Positions 43,258-53,100 of a stretch of 64,000 nucleotides of DNA are shown piece by piece. Below the pieces are notes generated by a model. It was given only the letters and a program-made list of their open reading frames with translations, searched no databases and had not been told where the DNA came from. A program made the position numbers and the translations under genes. Source of the stretch: Ypsolopha sequella. Taxonomy: Eukaryota; Arthropoda; Insecta; Lepidoptera; Ypsolophidae. Position 1 is the stretch's first letter. Every line of letters starts with the position of its first letter. The stretch spans positions 1 to 64,000 of the forward strand of contig CAKOHE010000029.1 in assembly GCA_934047225.1 (NCBI GenBank), in the 5' to 3' direction.

Positions 43258-43375
43258 AATACGCGCGCAGCGAACGAGTGCTACTCGAGCTCTGCCTGCC
43301 TCCAGATTTCCACTAACTTGCGGGGGACTGCGGGGGACGTTAAATTCGCGCGGGGAGGTGAGTGTTGCTTCTTTA
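43258..43375 (+). other. GC-rich patch with possible splice donor
   Basis: A CpG-containing stretch (ATACGCGCGCAGCGAACGAG, then GCGGGGGACTGCGGGGGACG) in AT-rich surroundings ends in GGGGAGGTGAGTG, a good donor-like match. It could be a 5' non-coding exon of a gene outside the window. Nothing else supports this. Confidence 0.2.
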
Positions 43376-43472
43376 CGTAGTAATACTTTATATTCTCTGG
43401 TATAGGGTTACATACACAGTGTTCGAAATATAAAGGTACAGGATATAATAACAGGAATATAATATTATGTAC

Positions 43473-43703
43473 TGTAGGGTTCGGGAAAAAAATGTAACAC
43501 TGTGTCCTGGTACAGTTCGTGTTTAATTCACGTATTACAAGAAAGTAACAACAAACAATGTTTCCCGAGGCGGGCTAGTCGCACACTACTAAAGACATCA
43601 AGCGCGCGGTGCGCGGGGCCGCACGGAGGTGCGGGACGCGGGGAGTGGGGCGACTCGTCATCCGAGATCTATTTATCAATATGTATGGAGGTATCGCGTT
43701 ACA
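43473..43703 (-). repeat. Gypsy 3' LTR
   Basis: 231 bp, TG...CA ends, identical on reading to the copy at 49052-49282. It contains a GC-rich centre (GCGCGCGGTGCGCGGGGCCG). On the coding strand this is the downstream LTR. Confidence 0.95.
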
Positions 43704-43717
43704 TACTCCCCCTCCAA
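43704..43717 (-). other. Gypsy polypurine tract
   Basis: On the minus strand GGAGGGGGAGTA lies immediately before the 3' LTR. It is the usual primer for plus-strand DNA synthesis. Confidence 0.8.
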
Positions 43718-43802
43718 GTCACAAAATCGCCCCGATGGTGACTTGGCAAAACAACAACACTTATTGAAAAACGAAATCAATATAATGTAATGATAACACT
43801 GA

Positions 43803-46800
43803 TTAACAACAGTCACACGGTTTACGTGGGCGACCTCGACGTCTTCGAGGTTGTACTGGGACGGACTCACCAACACTTTGACCCATACAAGGTGTTATGT
43901 CCCTGGCATGAAACTTCCCCAAAAGTTGGCCCTCGGAGTCCTCGACTTCGTAAGTAGTGGGTCTAATTAATTTACGGATAATATAAGGGCCGTCGCGTAA
44001 AGGCATGAACTTTTTTGTTAACCCCTTAGCTGCGTTACTGAGGGCATGTGTTGTCAGAAATATTAGGTCTCCCTCAGCGTGCGAAACAGATGGGTGACGT
44101 CTGCTATCCGCAACATCCTTCCTAGCATCCTGTTGCTTCTCGACACGATCTTTAATGTCTTTCAACGTGAGCAAAAACTTTTCCAAATAAGGAGTGGCTT
44201 GTGGTACAAAAGTGTCTTTCGAAAGAATACCACGTAGGTCATGATTGGCATCAAACGGAGTTCGCATTTCCCTAGCAAATGTAAGATATGCAGGAGTGTG
44301 ACCAGTAGTGGCACAAGTAGCACTGTTCATAGAAAACCTTATGTGAGACAAAAATTGTGGCCAAGATCGATGTTCTGTCTGTACAAGGATAGAAAGTTGA
44401 GTCTTAAGGTCGCGGTTTTTTCTTTCCGCTGGGTTCGCCTCAGGGTGATACAGAGGTATAAGGTTTTGCTTGATACCCAACAGGTGCATGCACTGCTGCA
44501 TAACAGCCGACACAAATTGTACACCATTATCTGATATAATTCTACGTGGTAAACCGTACCTTAAAAAATATTCTTCGATGAGTACTGGTGCACATGTTTC
44601 TGCGTTTGCGTCTTTAAGCGCAAATAATTCGACCCAACGGGTGGCAGTATCCTCGACTAGTAAGATCCATTTCTCACCGTTTTTACCTTCTGGAAGAGGT
44701 CCGAAAAGATCTACAGCGAGTACCTCATTCCGTTGATTAAGCACGGGAGTTTGCAAAAGTCCAGCAGGCTTCTGGTTGGAGATCTTATACCTTTGGCAGT
44801 CAACGCAGTTCTTCAAATACTCTGTGACGTATTTCCGCATACCTGTGAAAAAGTACTTACCCTTGATCCTTTGCAAGGTACGTTCTACACCTTGGTGGCC
44901 TGCAGTCGGTGCGTCGTGAAATTCTTTTAGCACGGATTCTTTCATAGAATCTGGGACGACCAGCTGCGGCTCTTCGGAATCGGAATCAGGGTCGTAGCGA
45001 TACAGTACTCCTTGACTAAGTAGGTATCCTCGTTCTAACCACCTGTCATATGTTAAAGGATCCGTCTGCTCCAGGTCTTTGATAATTTTTGATACCTCCA
45101 AATCTTTGAGCTGCGCTGAACGAAGATCAGCAGCGTTGACGTGAGGAACGTCGATAGTGACTGAGCACACGCTACAGTCATTCTTAGAATTTCCATCGCA
45201 CGTTGGACGGCTAAGGGTATCGGCCAGAACATTAGACTTACCAGGTTCGTATTCGTATTTAATATCGTATCCTTGTAGTTTCAATGCCCACCGGGTGAGA
45301 CGACCATTAGGCGACTTTAAGGTCATAAGCCACTTCAGTGGTTGATGGTCGCTCTTGACGCATACGGGATGACCATCAATATATGGGCGAAACTTTTCTA
45401 CAGCCCAAACAACGGCGAGAGCTTCGCGTTCTGTTGTGCTGTAACGGCGTTCCGCTGGCGTTAAGAGGCGGCTTGCATACTCAATAGGACGTTCGTCGTT
45501 ACCTTCTCCTTGCATTAACGCCGCCCCAACGGCATAGTCACTCGCATCCGTTCGTAGCACAAAAGTTTTGCTAAAGTCAGCCTGTATTAAAATTGGTGCA
45601 GAAGCAAGCCTTACCTTTAGTTCGTCGAAAGCAGCTTTCTGTTGCTCCCCCCAGCACCAAGGTTGGTTTTTCTTGGTGAGCATCGTAAGAGGTTGAGCTA
45701 CTTCAGAGAAGTTTGGGATAAACTTTCGGAACCAGGAGGCTGTCTGAAGGAAAGTTCTAAGATGTTTTAAATTGCTTGGTACCTTCATCTCTGTGATGGC
45801 TTCAATCTTGGAATTGTCAGGTTTAATACCATCAGGGGTAATTAAGTGGCCTAAGTACTTAACCTCTTTGCAGGCAAACATGCACTTCTCTCGGTTTGGA
45901 TGCAACCCGAATTGACGCAGCCGGTCAAACACTAAGCGCAGATCGTCTAGATGCTTCTCAAAACCATCAGAAATCACCAGGAGATCATCCAGGTATGCCA
46001 GAATGATGGTATCGCCGAAACAAGCACCAGATCTAAAGCGGTCCATCAACCGTTGAAAGGTTGCCGGCGCGTTTTTCAAGCCGAACGGCATGCGGGTGAA
46101 ACGGTAAGTCCCGAGAGGTGAAATAAACGCTGTTTTGTCCCTGTCAGCTGGCGCGACGCTTACCTGCCAGTAACTGGATTTCAGGTCGATGGTGCTGATG
46201 ATGCAATTCCTTTTTGTTGACTGGAGGAGCTCATCGATGACAGGAAGAGGGTAATGGTCAGTTTTTGTAACGCTGTTTAGTTTACGGTAGTCTACACAGA
46301 ACCTTACCTGATTGTTCTTCTTCGGAATTAAAAGAGCTGGTGAAGTCCAAGCTGACTCGCACTCTTCAATTATCCCGTCTTCGAGCATTTTGTCAATTTC
46401 AGCTTTCATTATCTCTTTCTTTGCGGGTGTTAGCCGGTACGGTGGTACAGAAATTGGCAAGTGTTCACCTGTATTAATGAAGTGCTCTGCGAAAGGAGTT
46501 GGATCTCCCCCTGGTTTGAAGATGGCCCTGTTGTCCTGAAGAAGCTGATCGAGCAACAAGCACTGTTCACTGGTAAGTAGAGTACCTTCGTCCTCGCGCA
46601 GTGAGACAGGTGAGGAACCGGAAGTGACCGCAGCAACCACTGTATACTCTTCATACTCTAGAGGGTAAGTTGTATTGCTATCTGAAAAGCGCCAAGTTGC
46701 TTTGCTAAAGTCGATTTGAATACCAGCTGCTTTAAGGAAATCAATCCCCAAAAGAGTTTGGCTTGCATTGGCTTCAGGGAATATAACGAATTCTGTTGGA

Positions 46801-49019
46801 ATGAGCCGATGATTGACCTTGACGTCAACTTGGGTAATTAACACAATACGTGATTGTGAAGTTCCATCAGCAAGCTTTACATTCATGCATTGCCTTTGAA
46901 ATTTGTTATTTTTTTGTTGGAGCAAAGCAAACAGCTGGGAGCCAGCAACACACCTTTTTGCAGCTGTATCAATTAAAGCTAAACCACGAAGACCCAATAC
47001 TTCCATGTACAACACAGGCCGTAAATTATTAGATTGTGATACGTTGGGATTACATACAGAAATTCCACAACGAGGATTAGGCACAGTCACGTTTCCACTT
47101 TGACCGGAATTCGTATCACGTACGGTTTTCATTTTATTATTTAAAACCAACCCGGAAACAGTACTCTTAAGTTTGAGTAAATCAGCTGAGTGGACATGAG
47201 TACTCAACGGGTTAAGCCTACATTCACCGTTGGTCGCACTCGACGGGTTAACAAAATAATTATCTACATTTGTATTCAAAGGGTTTACAGAACACTCGTC
47301 ACTGTTCGCAGTGAAAGGGTTAACATAACGCTCATCGTTATTCGCAGCTGAAGGGTTAACAGAATACTGATCGGTGTTCGTATTTGAAGGGTTAACAGAA
47401 CACTGATCGGTGTTCGTATTTGAAGGGTTAACAGAACACTGATCGATGTTTGCATTCAAAGAGTTAATAAAACACTGATCGGTATCCGCAGTCGAACGGT
47501 TAACAAAATTCTGATCGGTATCAGCAGTCGAACGGTTAACAAAATTCTGATCGGTATCCGCAGTCGAACGGTTAACAAAATTCTGATCGGTATCGGCAGT
47601 CGAACGGTTAACAAAATTCTGATCGGTATCCGCAGTCGAACGGTTAACAAAATTCTGATCGGTATCGGCAGTCGAACGGTTAGCAAAATTCTGATCGGTA
47701 TCGACAGTCGAACGGTTAACAAAATTCATGTGCAACGTCAAGGGGTTAACAGAATTTGACGTTGATTCGTTGCTACCACTGTTATCATTACATGCAATAG
47801 AATTTTTCGCGGTAATGTTAGATTGGGCTGCGCTCACCTGATTATTTATCTCGACGGATGAAAAAGTTACCTCTCTACAATTCGCACATTGAGACCGAAT
47901 GACTCCCGGCGTCCCACATCCGTAACACGATATCGTAGGCGTAGTTACTAAAGTGTTCGATTGACGATCGCGGAGTTTCCGACACTGTTCACTTGTGTGG
48001 CCGAAATTTTTGCAATAGCTACATTTTGGGCGAGTGTTGCGGCTTGACGACGTAGAGTTGGTGGCAGCAGTTGCGTCGGCGGGCAGCTCGGCGTGGCGGC
48101 GCGCAGGGGGGACGCCTGGCCGTTCTAGTGTAGACGGCGCGGGCGATGGCGCGATCGCAGGCGAAGCCGGCTGAGGGGGGGCGGGCGGCGCGGTGTACCG
48201 TAGTTGGCGGGACGGCTGTTGCGATGAGGTCAACGACACTGGGAGCGCGCGTAGAGGTTGCGTCATTGTAGGACGAGGGGCGAGGGCGGGGGGCGCTTGT
48301 GGTTCCCTCAGCGCGTCCTCGATGCTTCTTGCCTTACGAAGCAACTCGTCGAATGACGTCACGGTATCTCGATCGAGCCTCCTTCTGATGCGGGTGTCGA
48401 GGAGACCGTACACCATGTCCAGCTTTACTTTTTCGGACAGATCACCTGGCGGCAAGCGCGACAGAATTGCGCGTGCTTTAGACACGAATATCTCGATGTT
48501 TTCTTGACCTTGTCGCATCGAAAACAGCTCCGTGTATATGCGGTACGGGGGACGGCGCTCACCGAATGCGCCCCGAAGTCTCTGTATAGCGTCCTTCCAG
48601 TCGCGTACCTCTTCTCGGATTCCTTGCCACCATACGGCGGCAACGCCAGTAAACAGCAACGACAAGCCTTTCGTGGCGTTTTCCTCAGAAATATTCACAC
48701 AGGACTTGTACACCTCGATGCTATCAATAAACGCTTCGAGCGACTCCTCAGGACAGCCTCCGTAACGGACCGTGCACTGGGAAAAATTTGCGTTCGTGGC
48801 AAGTGCCGACAGGATTGCGGACTCTGAAGCAAGCGTGCCGTCACCTATCGGTCTGGGTGTTGAAGAGCGGGCGTCTGCTAGGAGTCTCTGGCAGAATTCT
48901 GTCTGTGACCGCTGGAGTGTGGCGACCAGTTCTTGTAAAGCTTCCGAGGTCATGGTGATGTTGTTTCTCGACTCGCGCTCTTGTGACGACATATTATTAT
49001 TCTTTCTTGTTCGCGGCAT
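43803..49019 (-). CDS. Gypsy gag-pol polyprotein, 1738 aa, intact
   Basis: Single frame from ATG at 49017-49019. Gag (about 80-240) with WWQGIREEVRDW; CCHC knuckle C333-x2-C336-x4-H341-x4-C346; a second Cys group C365-x2-C368-x9-C378-x2-C381; fifteen 12-residue repeats (432-611, mostly NFVNRSTADTDQ); protease around ALIDTAAK (D684, DTA instead of the usual DT/SG); reverse transcriptase with YLDD at 1009-1012; RNase H (D1158, E1198, D1224, D1267); integrase with H1368/H1375/C1405/C1408 and D1437, D1497, E1532 (D,D35E). The C-terminal tail is basic (QPRRRRGRPRK), no chromodomain. Gag and pol are fused without a frameshift. All catalytic residues are present. Confidence 0.95.
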   Translation of the reverse strand: MPRTRKNNNMSSQERESRNNITMTSEALQELVATLQRSQTEFCQRLLADARSSTPRPIGDGTLASESAILSALATNANFSQCTVRYGGCPEESLEAFIDSIEVYKSCVNISEENATKGLSLLFTGVAAVWWQGIREEVRDWKDAIQRLRGAFGERRPPYRIYTELFSMRQGQENIEIFVSKARAILSRLPPGDLSEKVKLDMVYGLLDTRIRRRLDRDTVTSFDELLRKARSIEDALREPQAPPALAPRPTMTQPLRALPVSLTSSQQPSRQLRYTAPPAPPQPASPAIAPSPAPSTLERPGVPPARRHAELPADATAATNSTSSSRNTRPKCSYCKNFGHTSEQCRKLRDRQSNTLVTTPTISCYGCGTPGVIRSQCANCREVTFSSVEINNQVSAAQSNITAKNSIACNDNSGSNESTSNSVNPLTLHMNFVNRSTVDTDQNFANRSTADTDQNFVNRSTADTDQNFVNRSTADTDQNFVNRSTADTDQNFVNRSTADTDQNFVNRSTADTDQCFINSLNANIDQCSVNPSNTNTDQCSVNPSNTNTDQYSVNPSAANNDERYVNPFTANSDECSVNPLNTNVDNYFVNPSSATNGECRLNPLSTHVHSADLLKLKSTVSGLVLNNKMKTVRDTNSGQSGNVTVPNPRCGISVCNPNVSQSNNLRPVLYMEVLGLRGLALIDTAAKRCVAGSQLFALLQQKNNKFQRQCMNVKLADGTSQSRIVLITQVDVKVNHRLIPTEFVIFPEANASQTLLGIDFLKAAGIQIDFSKATWRFSDSNTTYPLEYEEYTVVAAVTSGSSPVSLREDEGTLLTSEQCLLLDQLLQDNRAIFKPGGDPTPFAEHFINTGEHLPISVPPYRLTPAKKEIMKAEIDKMLEDGIIEECESAWTSPALLIPKKNNQVRFCVDYRKLNSVTKTDHYPLPVIDELLQSTKRNCIISTIDLKSSYWQVSVAPADRDKTAFISPLGTYRFTRMPFGLKNAPATFQRLMDRFRSGACFGDTIILAYLDDLLVISDGFEKHLDDLRLVFDRLRQFGLHPNREKCMFACKEVKYLGHLITPDGIKPDNSKIEAITEMKVPSNLKHLRTFLQTASWFRKFIPNFSEVAQPLTMLTKKNQPWCWGEQQKAAFDELKVRLASAPILIQADFSKTFVLRTDASDYAVGAALMQGEGNDERPIEYASRLLTPAERRYSTTEREALAVVWAVEKFRPYIDGHPVCVKSDHQPLKWLMTLKSPNGRLTRWALKLQGYDIKYEYEPGKSNVLADTLSRPTCDGNSKNDCSVCSVTIDVPHVNAADLRSAQLKDLEVSKIIKDLEQTDPLTYDRWLERGYLLSQGVLYRYDPDSDSEEPQLVVPDSMKESVLKEFHDAPTAGHQGVERTLQRIKGKYFFTGMRKYVTEYLKNCVDCQRYKISNQKPAGLLQTPVLNQRNEVLAVDLFGPLPEGKNGEKWILLVEDTATRWVELFALKDANAETCAPVLIEEYFLRYGLPRRIISDNGVQFVSAVMQQCMHLLGIKQNLIPLYHPEANPAERKNRDLKTQLSILVQTEHRSWPQFLSHIRFSMNSATCATTGHTPAYLTFAREMRTPFDANHDLRGILSKDTFVPQATPYLEKFLLTLKDIKDRVEKQQDARKDVADSRRHPSVSHAEGDLIFLTTHALSNAAKGLTKKFMPLRDGPYIIRKLIRPTTYEVEDSEGQLLGKFHARDITPCMGQSVGESVPVQPRRRRGRPRKPCDCC
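47190..47726 (-). repeat. In-frame 36-bp repeat in gypsy gag-pol, about 15 units
   Basis: Encodes 12-residue units between the zinc-binding part of Gag and the protease. The first seven units are nearly identical (NFVNRSTADTDQ); the later eight diverge (CSVNPSNTNTDQ, YSVNPSAANNDE and similar) but keep the period. Likely a disordered linker. Confidence 0.9.
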
Positions 49020-49036
49020 GTTACACTATTCACAAA

Positions 49037-49049
49037 CGTTGGGCAGCCA
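49037..49049 (-). other. Gypsy primer-binding site
   Basis: TGGCTGCCCAACG on the minus strand, two bases after the 5' LTR. The TGG start complements a tRNA CCA end. The tRNA species was not identified. Confidence 0.65.
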
Positions 49050-49051
49050 TT

Positions 49052-49282
49052 TGTAGGGTTCGGGAAAAAAATGTAACACTGTGTCCTGGTACAGTTCGTG
49101 TTTAATTCACGTATTACAAGAAAGTAACAACAAACAATGTTTCCCGAGGCGGGCTAGTCGCACACTACTAAAGACATCAAGCGCGCGGTGCGCGGGGCCG
49201 CACGGAGGTGCGGGACGCGGGGAGTGGGGCGACTCGTCATCCGAGATCTATTTATCAATATGTATGGAGGTATCGCGTTACA
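49052..49282 (-). repeat. Gypsy 5' LTR
   Basis: 231 bp, identical on reading to 43473-43703. On the coding strand this is the upstream LTR and would carry the promoter. Confidence 0.95.
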
Positions 49283-49397
49283 GTACTAGATTAAATTGAA
49301 ACATACACCAAACATTTTATTTTCGACATCGTTCGCCTCCATTTCCGTATCCATCGCACACTATGCCCTGTCTCGCTCGCCCTCTCCACCGCCTCCA

Positions 49398-49405
49398 TAT
49401 ATAAA
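49398..49405 (+). promoter_or_regulatory. TATA box of histone H4 remnant
   Basis: TATATAAA preceded by a C/T-rich stretch (CGCTCGCCCTCTCCACCGCC), 154 bases before the H4 ATG. Transcription would start near 49430 if the site were used. Confidence 0.5.
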
Positions 49406-49558
49406 CCGTGAAAATTACCAAAAAAGATCAATTCAAAAAAAAAAAAATAAAGCGAACGCGTTAGTTAGTATATCGTTCGTTCGTAGTGCTGACCATCATC
49501 AGCAGCAGCAGTTCGAGTTCATTTGTTTGTGCATCTCTCACTACCACTTTGCAGCAAG

Positions 49559-49603
49559 ATGACCGGTCGCGGCAAGGAAGGAAAAGGTCTGGGGAAAGGA
49601 TAA
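49559..49603 (+). pseudogene. Histone H4, first 14 codons only
   Basis: ATG then TGRGKEGKGLGKG and TAA. Histone H4 begins MTGRGKGGKGLGKGGAKR in insects, so 13 of the first 14 residues match (one G changed to E). The frame stops where GGAKR should continue, and the rest of H4 is not found downstream. The 5' leader and TATA box appear retained, so this is the 5' end of an H4 gene broken by deletion or insertion, not a retrocopy. The encoded tail fragment would include the acetylation-site lysines but no histone fold. Confidence 0.8.
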
Positions 49604-50227
49604 TCTATTGACCCAAACAAAAAAAATATGAAAAAATGAAAATAAGATGGCAGCGTGAACCTAGCCACACCATTTTGTTTTTAAAAAAATACATGAAGGA
49701 GTCGGATCCTAACGAAAATTTTGCCTGAACTAACGTAAACTAACAATGAACTAACGCCCTGGTTGCTTTTTTTTCGAAAATCTTGTATTTTATGATTATT
49801 TTTCTTTAAAGGAACATCTTATTTCATAAAACAATGCCAGACTTCTTGGATGTTGATACCTTTCTTAATAAAGATGATTTAAATCATCTTCAATTTCTTC
49901 CATTTGTTTTTATCAATTTTGATAGCAAAATACTCGCTAAAACGTCTTTAAGGTATCGATCGACAAAATGGACGGACTTGTGCTGTTACTGTTTCCCAGA
50001 ACTCTACAATACTACTTTTAGCTAATTATCGTATAAAAGCTCTTAATTACACTACAGCTCCTATCCAAACATTTTTAATTCTATTATACGAGTTAGTCTA
50101 TAAGCGTGCAGCAATGTTGCCATAAGCAATTCGATTGCGTTTATAGAGCTTTTATAGAAACATAAAAGAGAGCTGACTAACGGCTGTATAAAAGCACCCA
50201 ATTCAGCGAATCAGCTATTCTACAGCT
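49604..50227. other. Spacer with weak inverted repeat
   Basis: ATAAAAGCTCT near 50034 and AGAGCTTTTAT near 50138 face each other, with GTTAGTC/GACTAAC nearby. This is possibly a small MITE. An open stretch at 49834-50025 (MPDFLDVDTFLNKDDL...) is unrecognised. Confidence 0.35.
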
Positions 50228-50325
50228 ATCTATCTGCCTAGTTCGTCCACTGCTCGACATGCCTTTCCAGGACTTTGCCACTCCCGGTGGTCATCTTGGA
50301 AGAATTACCATACTCACACACGCTG
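50228..50325. repeat. Dispersed repeat family C, partial copy 3
   Basis: CTGCCTAGTTCGTCCACTGC, CTTTCCAGGACTTTGCCACT and ACTCACACACGCTGT match the start of 33181-33430. The rest is absent. Confidence 0.6.
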
Positions 50326-51457
50326 TACTGTATGAGTGTATTGTATATATTAGAGATTGAGCAGGTGTAAGTTGCGTAGGTTTTCATGCCAAATTTTGAG
50401 AAGGAGTTACAATTAATATTATGTTAGTAACAAAGAAACAATTACGGAAAATAGTATTTATTTTAGTTAGTTGAGAATGGGGAAAGGTTAAATATAGTAT
50501 AGTAGTTAAAAAAGTATTTAAATTTAATTAATGTACTATTGTCATCATACACAAAGTAAATACCTACCTATAATGTGTGGACTTTGTATTTTACAAATAA
50601 TTGATATGGGATGAAGAATGAATTGGTAATGGGTAATAGAATCAGGGTTCTGTATGTAAAGTTTCACTTTCTATTAGAGGGTCCAGTATGAAAAGTAACA
50701 GTGTTGATAAATCAAATAAGAATCTGTAAGTGTAAATTTAAAATGGGAATAAGCTATTAGTAGAAAATTGGGTGCCTACCGAAGTGAGGATGTAGTATAA
50801 AAAGGGTAATATAAAATTAAGACGTTTTGATGATTTATTGATGGTCCAAAATAATGATTTCTGATAAAAATTGAGGGAAAAAGTTTATTGTTGGGTGAGA
50901 TATGTAAGTACGTTGTTTCAAATAGAAAATAAATAATACTGTCAAAACTTTATTTTATTAAGGGGAAGTCATCTTTTATATATTTTATGTATACATACAA
51001 GAGAGAGGAGTAAATTAATAGTACGACAAGGGATCGACGTGTTAATAGTACTGTAGAAAAGGTTATAGATTGCGTGTTGGTTTGGTTATAGTCTTGGACT
51101 AGAACTTCAGGGTATTTCAGGGTTGCGTAATTAGTATTTTTAATATATGTAGACAGTGAAGAACAATTTATATTGATTGAAGATCTGAATGGCGAACTCA
51201 CGAGGATCGCAACTAATGTGTTGAAGGGTTAGATCGAGAACTGAGTTGTACTATAAATTATCTTTGTTGTACTTTGATAAATGCAAAAATCTATTGATCT
51301 AGAAGTTTTTCTTAAAGTGAAAGTAGATAAATATCTTATAAATAATGGCTAGCTTAACTTTTAATTTTTAAAGAACAAAAATAAATATAAGTAAATTAGG
51401 TAGTGTTTTAATCTGACTGGTGGATTTTGTATGTTATTTTCACACCAATAATCAAAT
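50326..51457. other. AT-rich spacer without supported gene
   Basis: No gene or clear repeat recognised in about 1.1 kb. Confidence 0.35.
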
Positions 51458-51526
51458 GTCTCTGTGGCCGAGTGGTTGAATGTTCACCTAGGAGGTAGGA
51501 AACCGAAAGTTCGAATCTCTAGTGAC
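51458..51526 (+). repeat. tRNA-like SINE head or tRNA pseudogene
   Basis: GTCTCTG at the 5' end pairs with TAGTGAC at the 3' end in six of seven positions. TGGCCGAGTGG is an A-box-like D-arm and GTTCGAATCTC a B-box. The T-stem and D-stem pair poorly and the anticodon arm is irregular, so a working tRNA is unlikely. Confidence 0.45.
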
Positions 51527-51943
51527 GCTAACGTATTCCGAATTCATTTTTTGTGTTTTTATACTATCTTCTTATTCGTATAGGTTGTTTTATTTATGTA
51601 GATGTTGTATTAAAAATATAATATTTATGTTTGGTATGATAGCCTTTATTTTACATTTGATTTCGCATAGGACGCGTGCGTGACGTCAGCATTTATTTAC
51701 TAGATTTGGGCTGTACATGCAACTAGTGCCTATGTGCTAGTATACTTTTATGAAGCTGAGGGCCCAATTAAATTATATATATCTTGTGAACGAAGTATAA
51801 CTGAACAACCTACACTTTAGTTTATATAGCTTGAAGTAATCGGTTGCGAAATTTAAAGATTTAGTCTATGAAAGTCAGGTTCCCTGACGATACCTACTGA
51901 ATTCATTAGAATGATATTTTAAAGCAAAAGGTTAAAATGTAAC

Positions 51944-52705
51944 CTCCTCACCCTTAATACAAATAAAACTAATTACGTTTGCTATAGTATATACAACAGT
52001 GGTCAGCCAGATTCCGATTATAACCTAAAAATTCATAATTGTGGGAATGGGGTTCAGGTTGGATGTGATTGTCCAAAAATCAATAAAGTTGCCATGATCA
52101 AATATCTAGGAGTTATGATAGACCAACGCCTTTCTTGGTACCCACAGATCGAACTTGTATCTGGAAGAATCAGGAAACTCATATGGATCTTTAAAACCTT
52201 AAGACATGTAGCCCCAGTAGATTTATTAAAAACTATATATGTGGCACTTGCACAATCGATAATATGCTATTGTATTCCAATCTGGGGAGGGGCCGCTAAG
52301 ACAAGATACATAGAAGTAGAAAGAGCTCAACGCCTATTATTGAAAGTCATGTTCTTTAAACCACGAACATTTTCTACTGATTTATTATATTCTACGTATC
52401 AGCTTTTAACAGTGAGAAAGCTATATATCATAAATACCACCTTGAGGCTACATAAACATTTGATATTTGACCCTACTGTCCTAATTAGGAGAAGGGTGAA
52501 CCCCATAACCACATCTACCTATAGCACAAAAACATCTTTCGCAAGACAACAATATACTAGACAAGCTACGTATCTGTATAAAATAATCAACAAAAAGCTT
52601 AATATATATTGCAAAACTTTTTATGAATGTAAAAAATTAGTAACTACTTGGATACAAAAATTGAATTATAACGAGACGGAGAATTTAATAATTGTCATTG
52701 AATAG
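51944..52705 (+). pseudogene. LINE ORF2 C-terminal part, 5'-truncated
   Basis: One open frame without ATG at its true start: LLTLNTNKTNYVCYSIYNSG (the NxxKT motif after the RT palm), then MIKYLGVMIDQRLSW (thumb), RKLIWIFKTLRHVAPVDLLK, and IICYCIPIWGGAAKTRYIEV with a final RAQRLLLKVMF. The catalytic YxDD box lies upstream of the break and is missing. Truncation at the 5' end is typical of LINE insertion. The frame itself is not interrupted for about 250 codons, so the insertion is not very old. Probably CR1- or Jockey-related. Confidence 0.8.
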
Positions 52706-53100
52706 CCTATGTCAATATCGAATAGTCATCATAATTAACAAATTAATTAACAAACTTATTCCAAAATTGCATAAATTGTAAATATGCACACATAGTCACA
52801 CACATCTCACATACACACATCCCACATACACACACATACCCTCTCACACTTACAAATTCAGCCTAAGTAAGTATATACTAAACTTTTCTTTTCTTTTTTA
52901 TATTTATAATAATTTATTAGTCACCTCTGTAAATAATAGTTTTGTTTATCACTTAATTTTGTATTTTAGTTATAGGAGAGCGGGGACTCCTGTTACAGGT
53001 ATTTTCATACCCAATAGGAGAACTCAAACTCAGTTTATTTAATGAAGTAAGCTTAAGAAATAAATAATTTTTCATTTTTCATTTTTCATTTTCATTTTTC
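52706..53100 (+). mobile_element. 3' UTR and tail of the LINE
   Basis: CA-rich stretch (ACACACATCTCACATACACA) at 52783-52850, AATAAATAATT near 53057, and a terminal (TTTTCA)n at about 53069-53100. Confidence 0.65.

Larger units (their letters stand above)
43473..49282 (-). mobile_element. Full-length gypsy (Metaviridae) LTR retrotransposon, young
   Basis: Two 231-bp LTRs in direct orientation start TGTAGGGTTCGG and end CGCGTTACA. The target duplication is GTAC (43469-43472 and 49283-49286). Between them lie a primer-binding site, one gag-pol frame and a polypurine tract, all on the minus strand. No difference between the LTRs was found on reading, so the insertion is recent. No env-like frame is present. 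Confidence 0.95.

Noticed and set aside
47456..47722. 88-codon stretch of repeated TVRLPIPIRIL
   Set aside because: Out-of-frame reading of the 36-bp repeat inside the gypsy gag-pol gene.
49834..50025. 63-codon open stretch after the histone remnant
   Set aside because: No similarity to histone H4 or any family; frame and length are within chance.
51458..51526. Possible functional tRNA
   Set aside because: Acceptor stem pairs in six of seven positions but the D-, anticodon and T-stems are poor.
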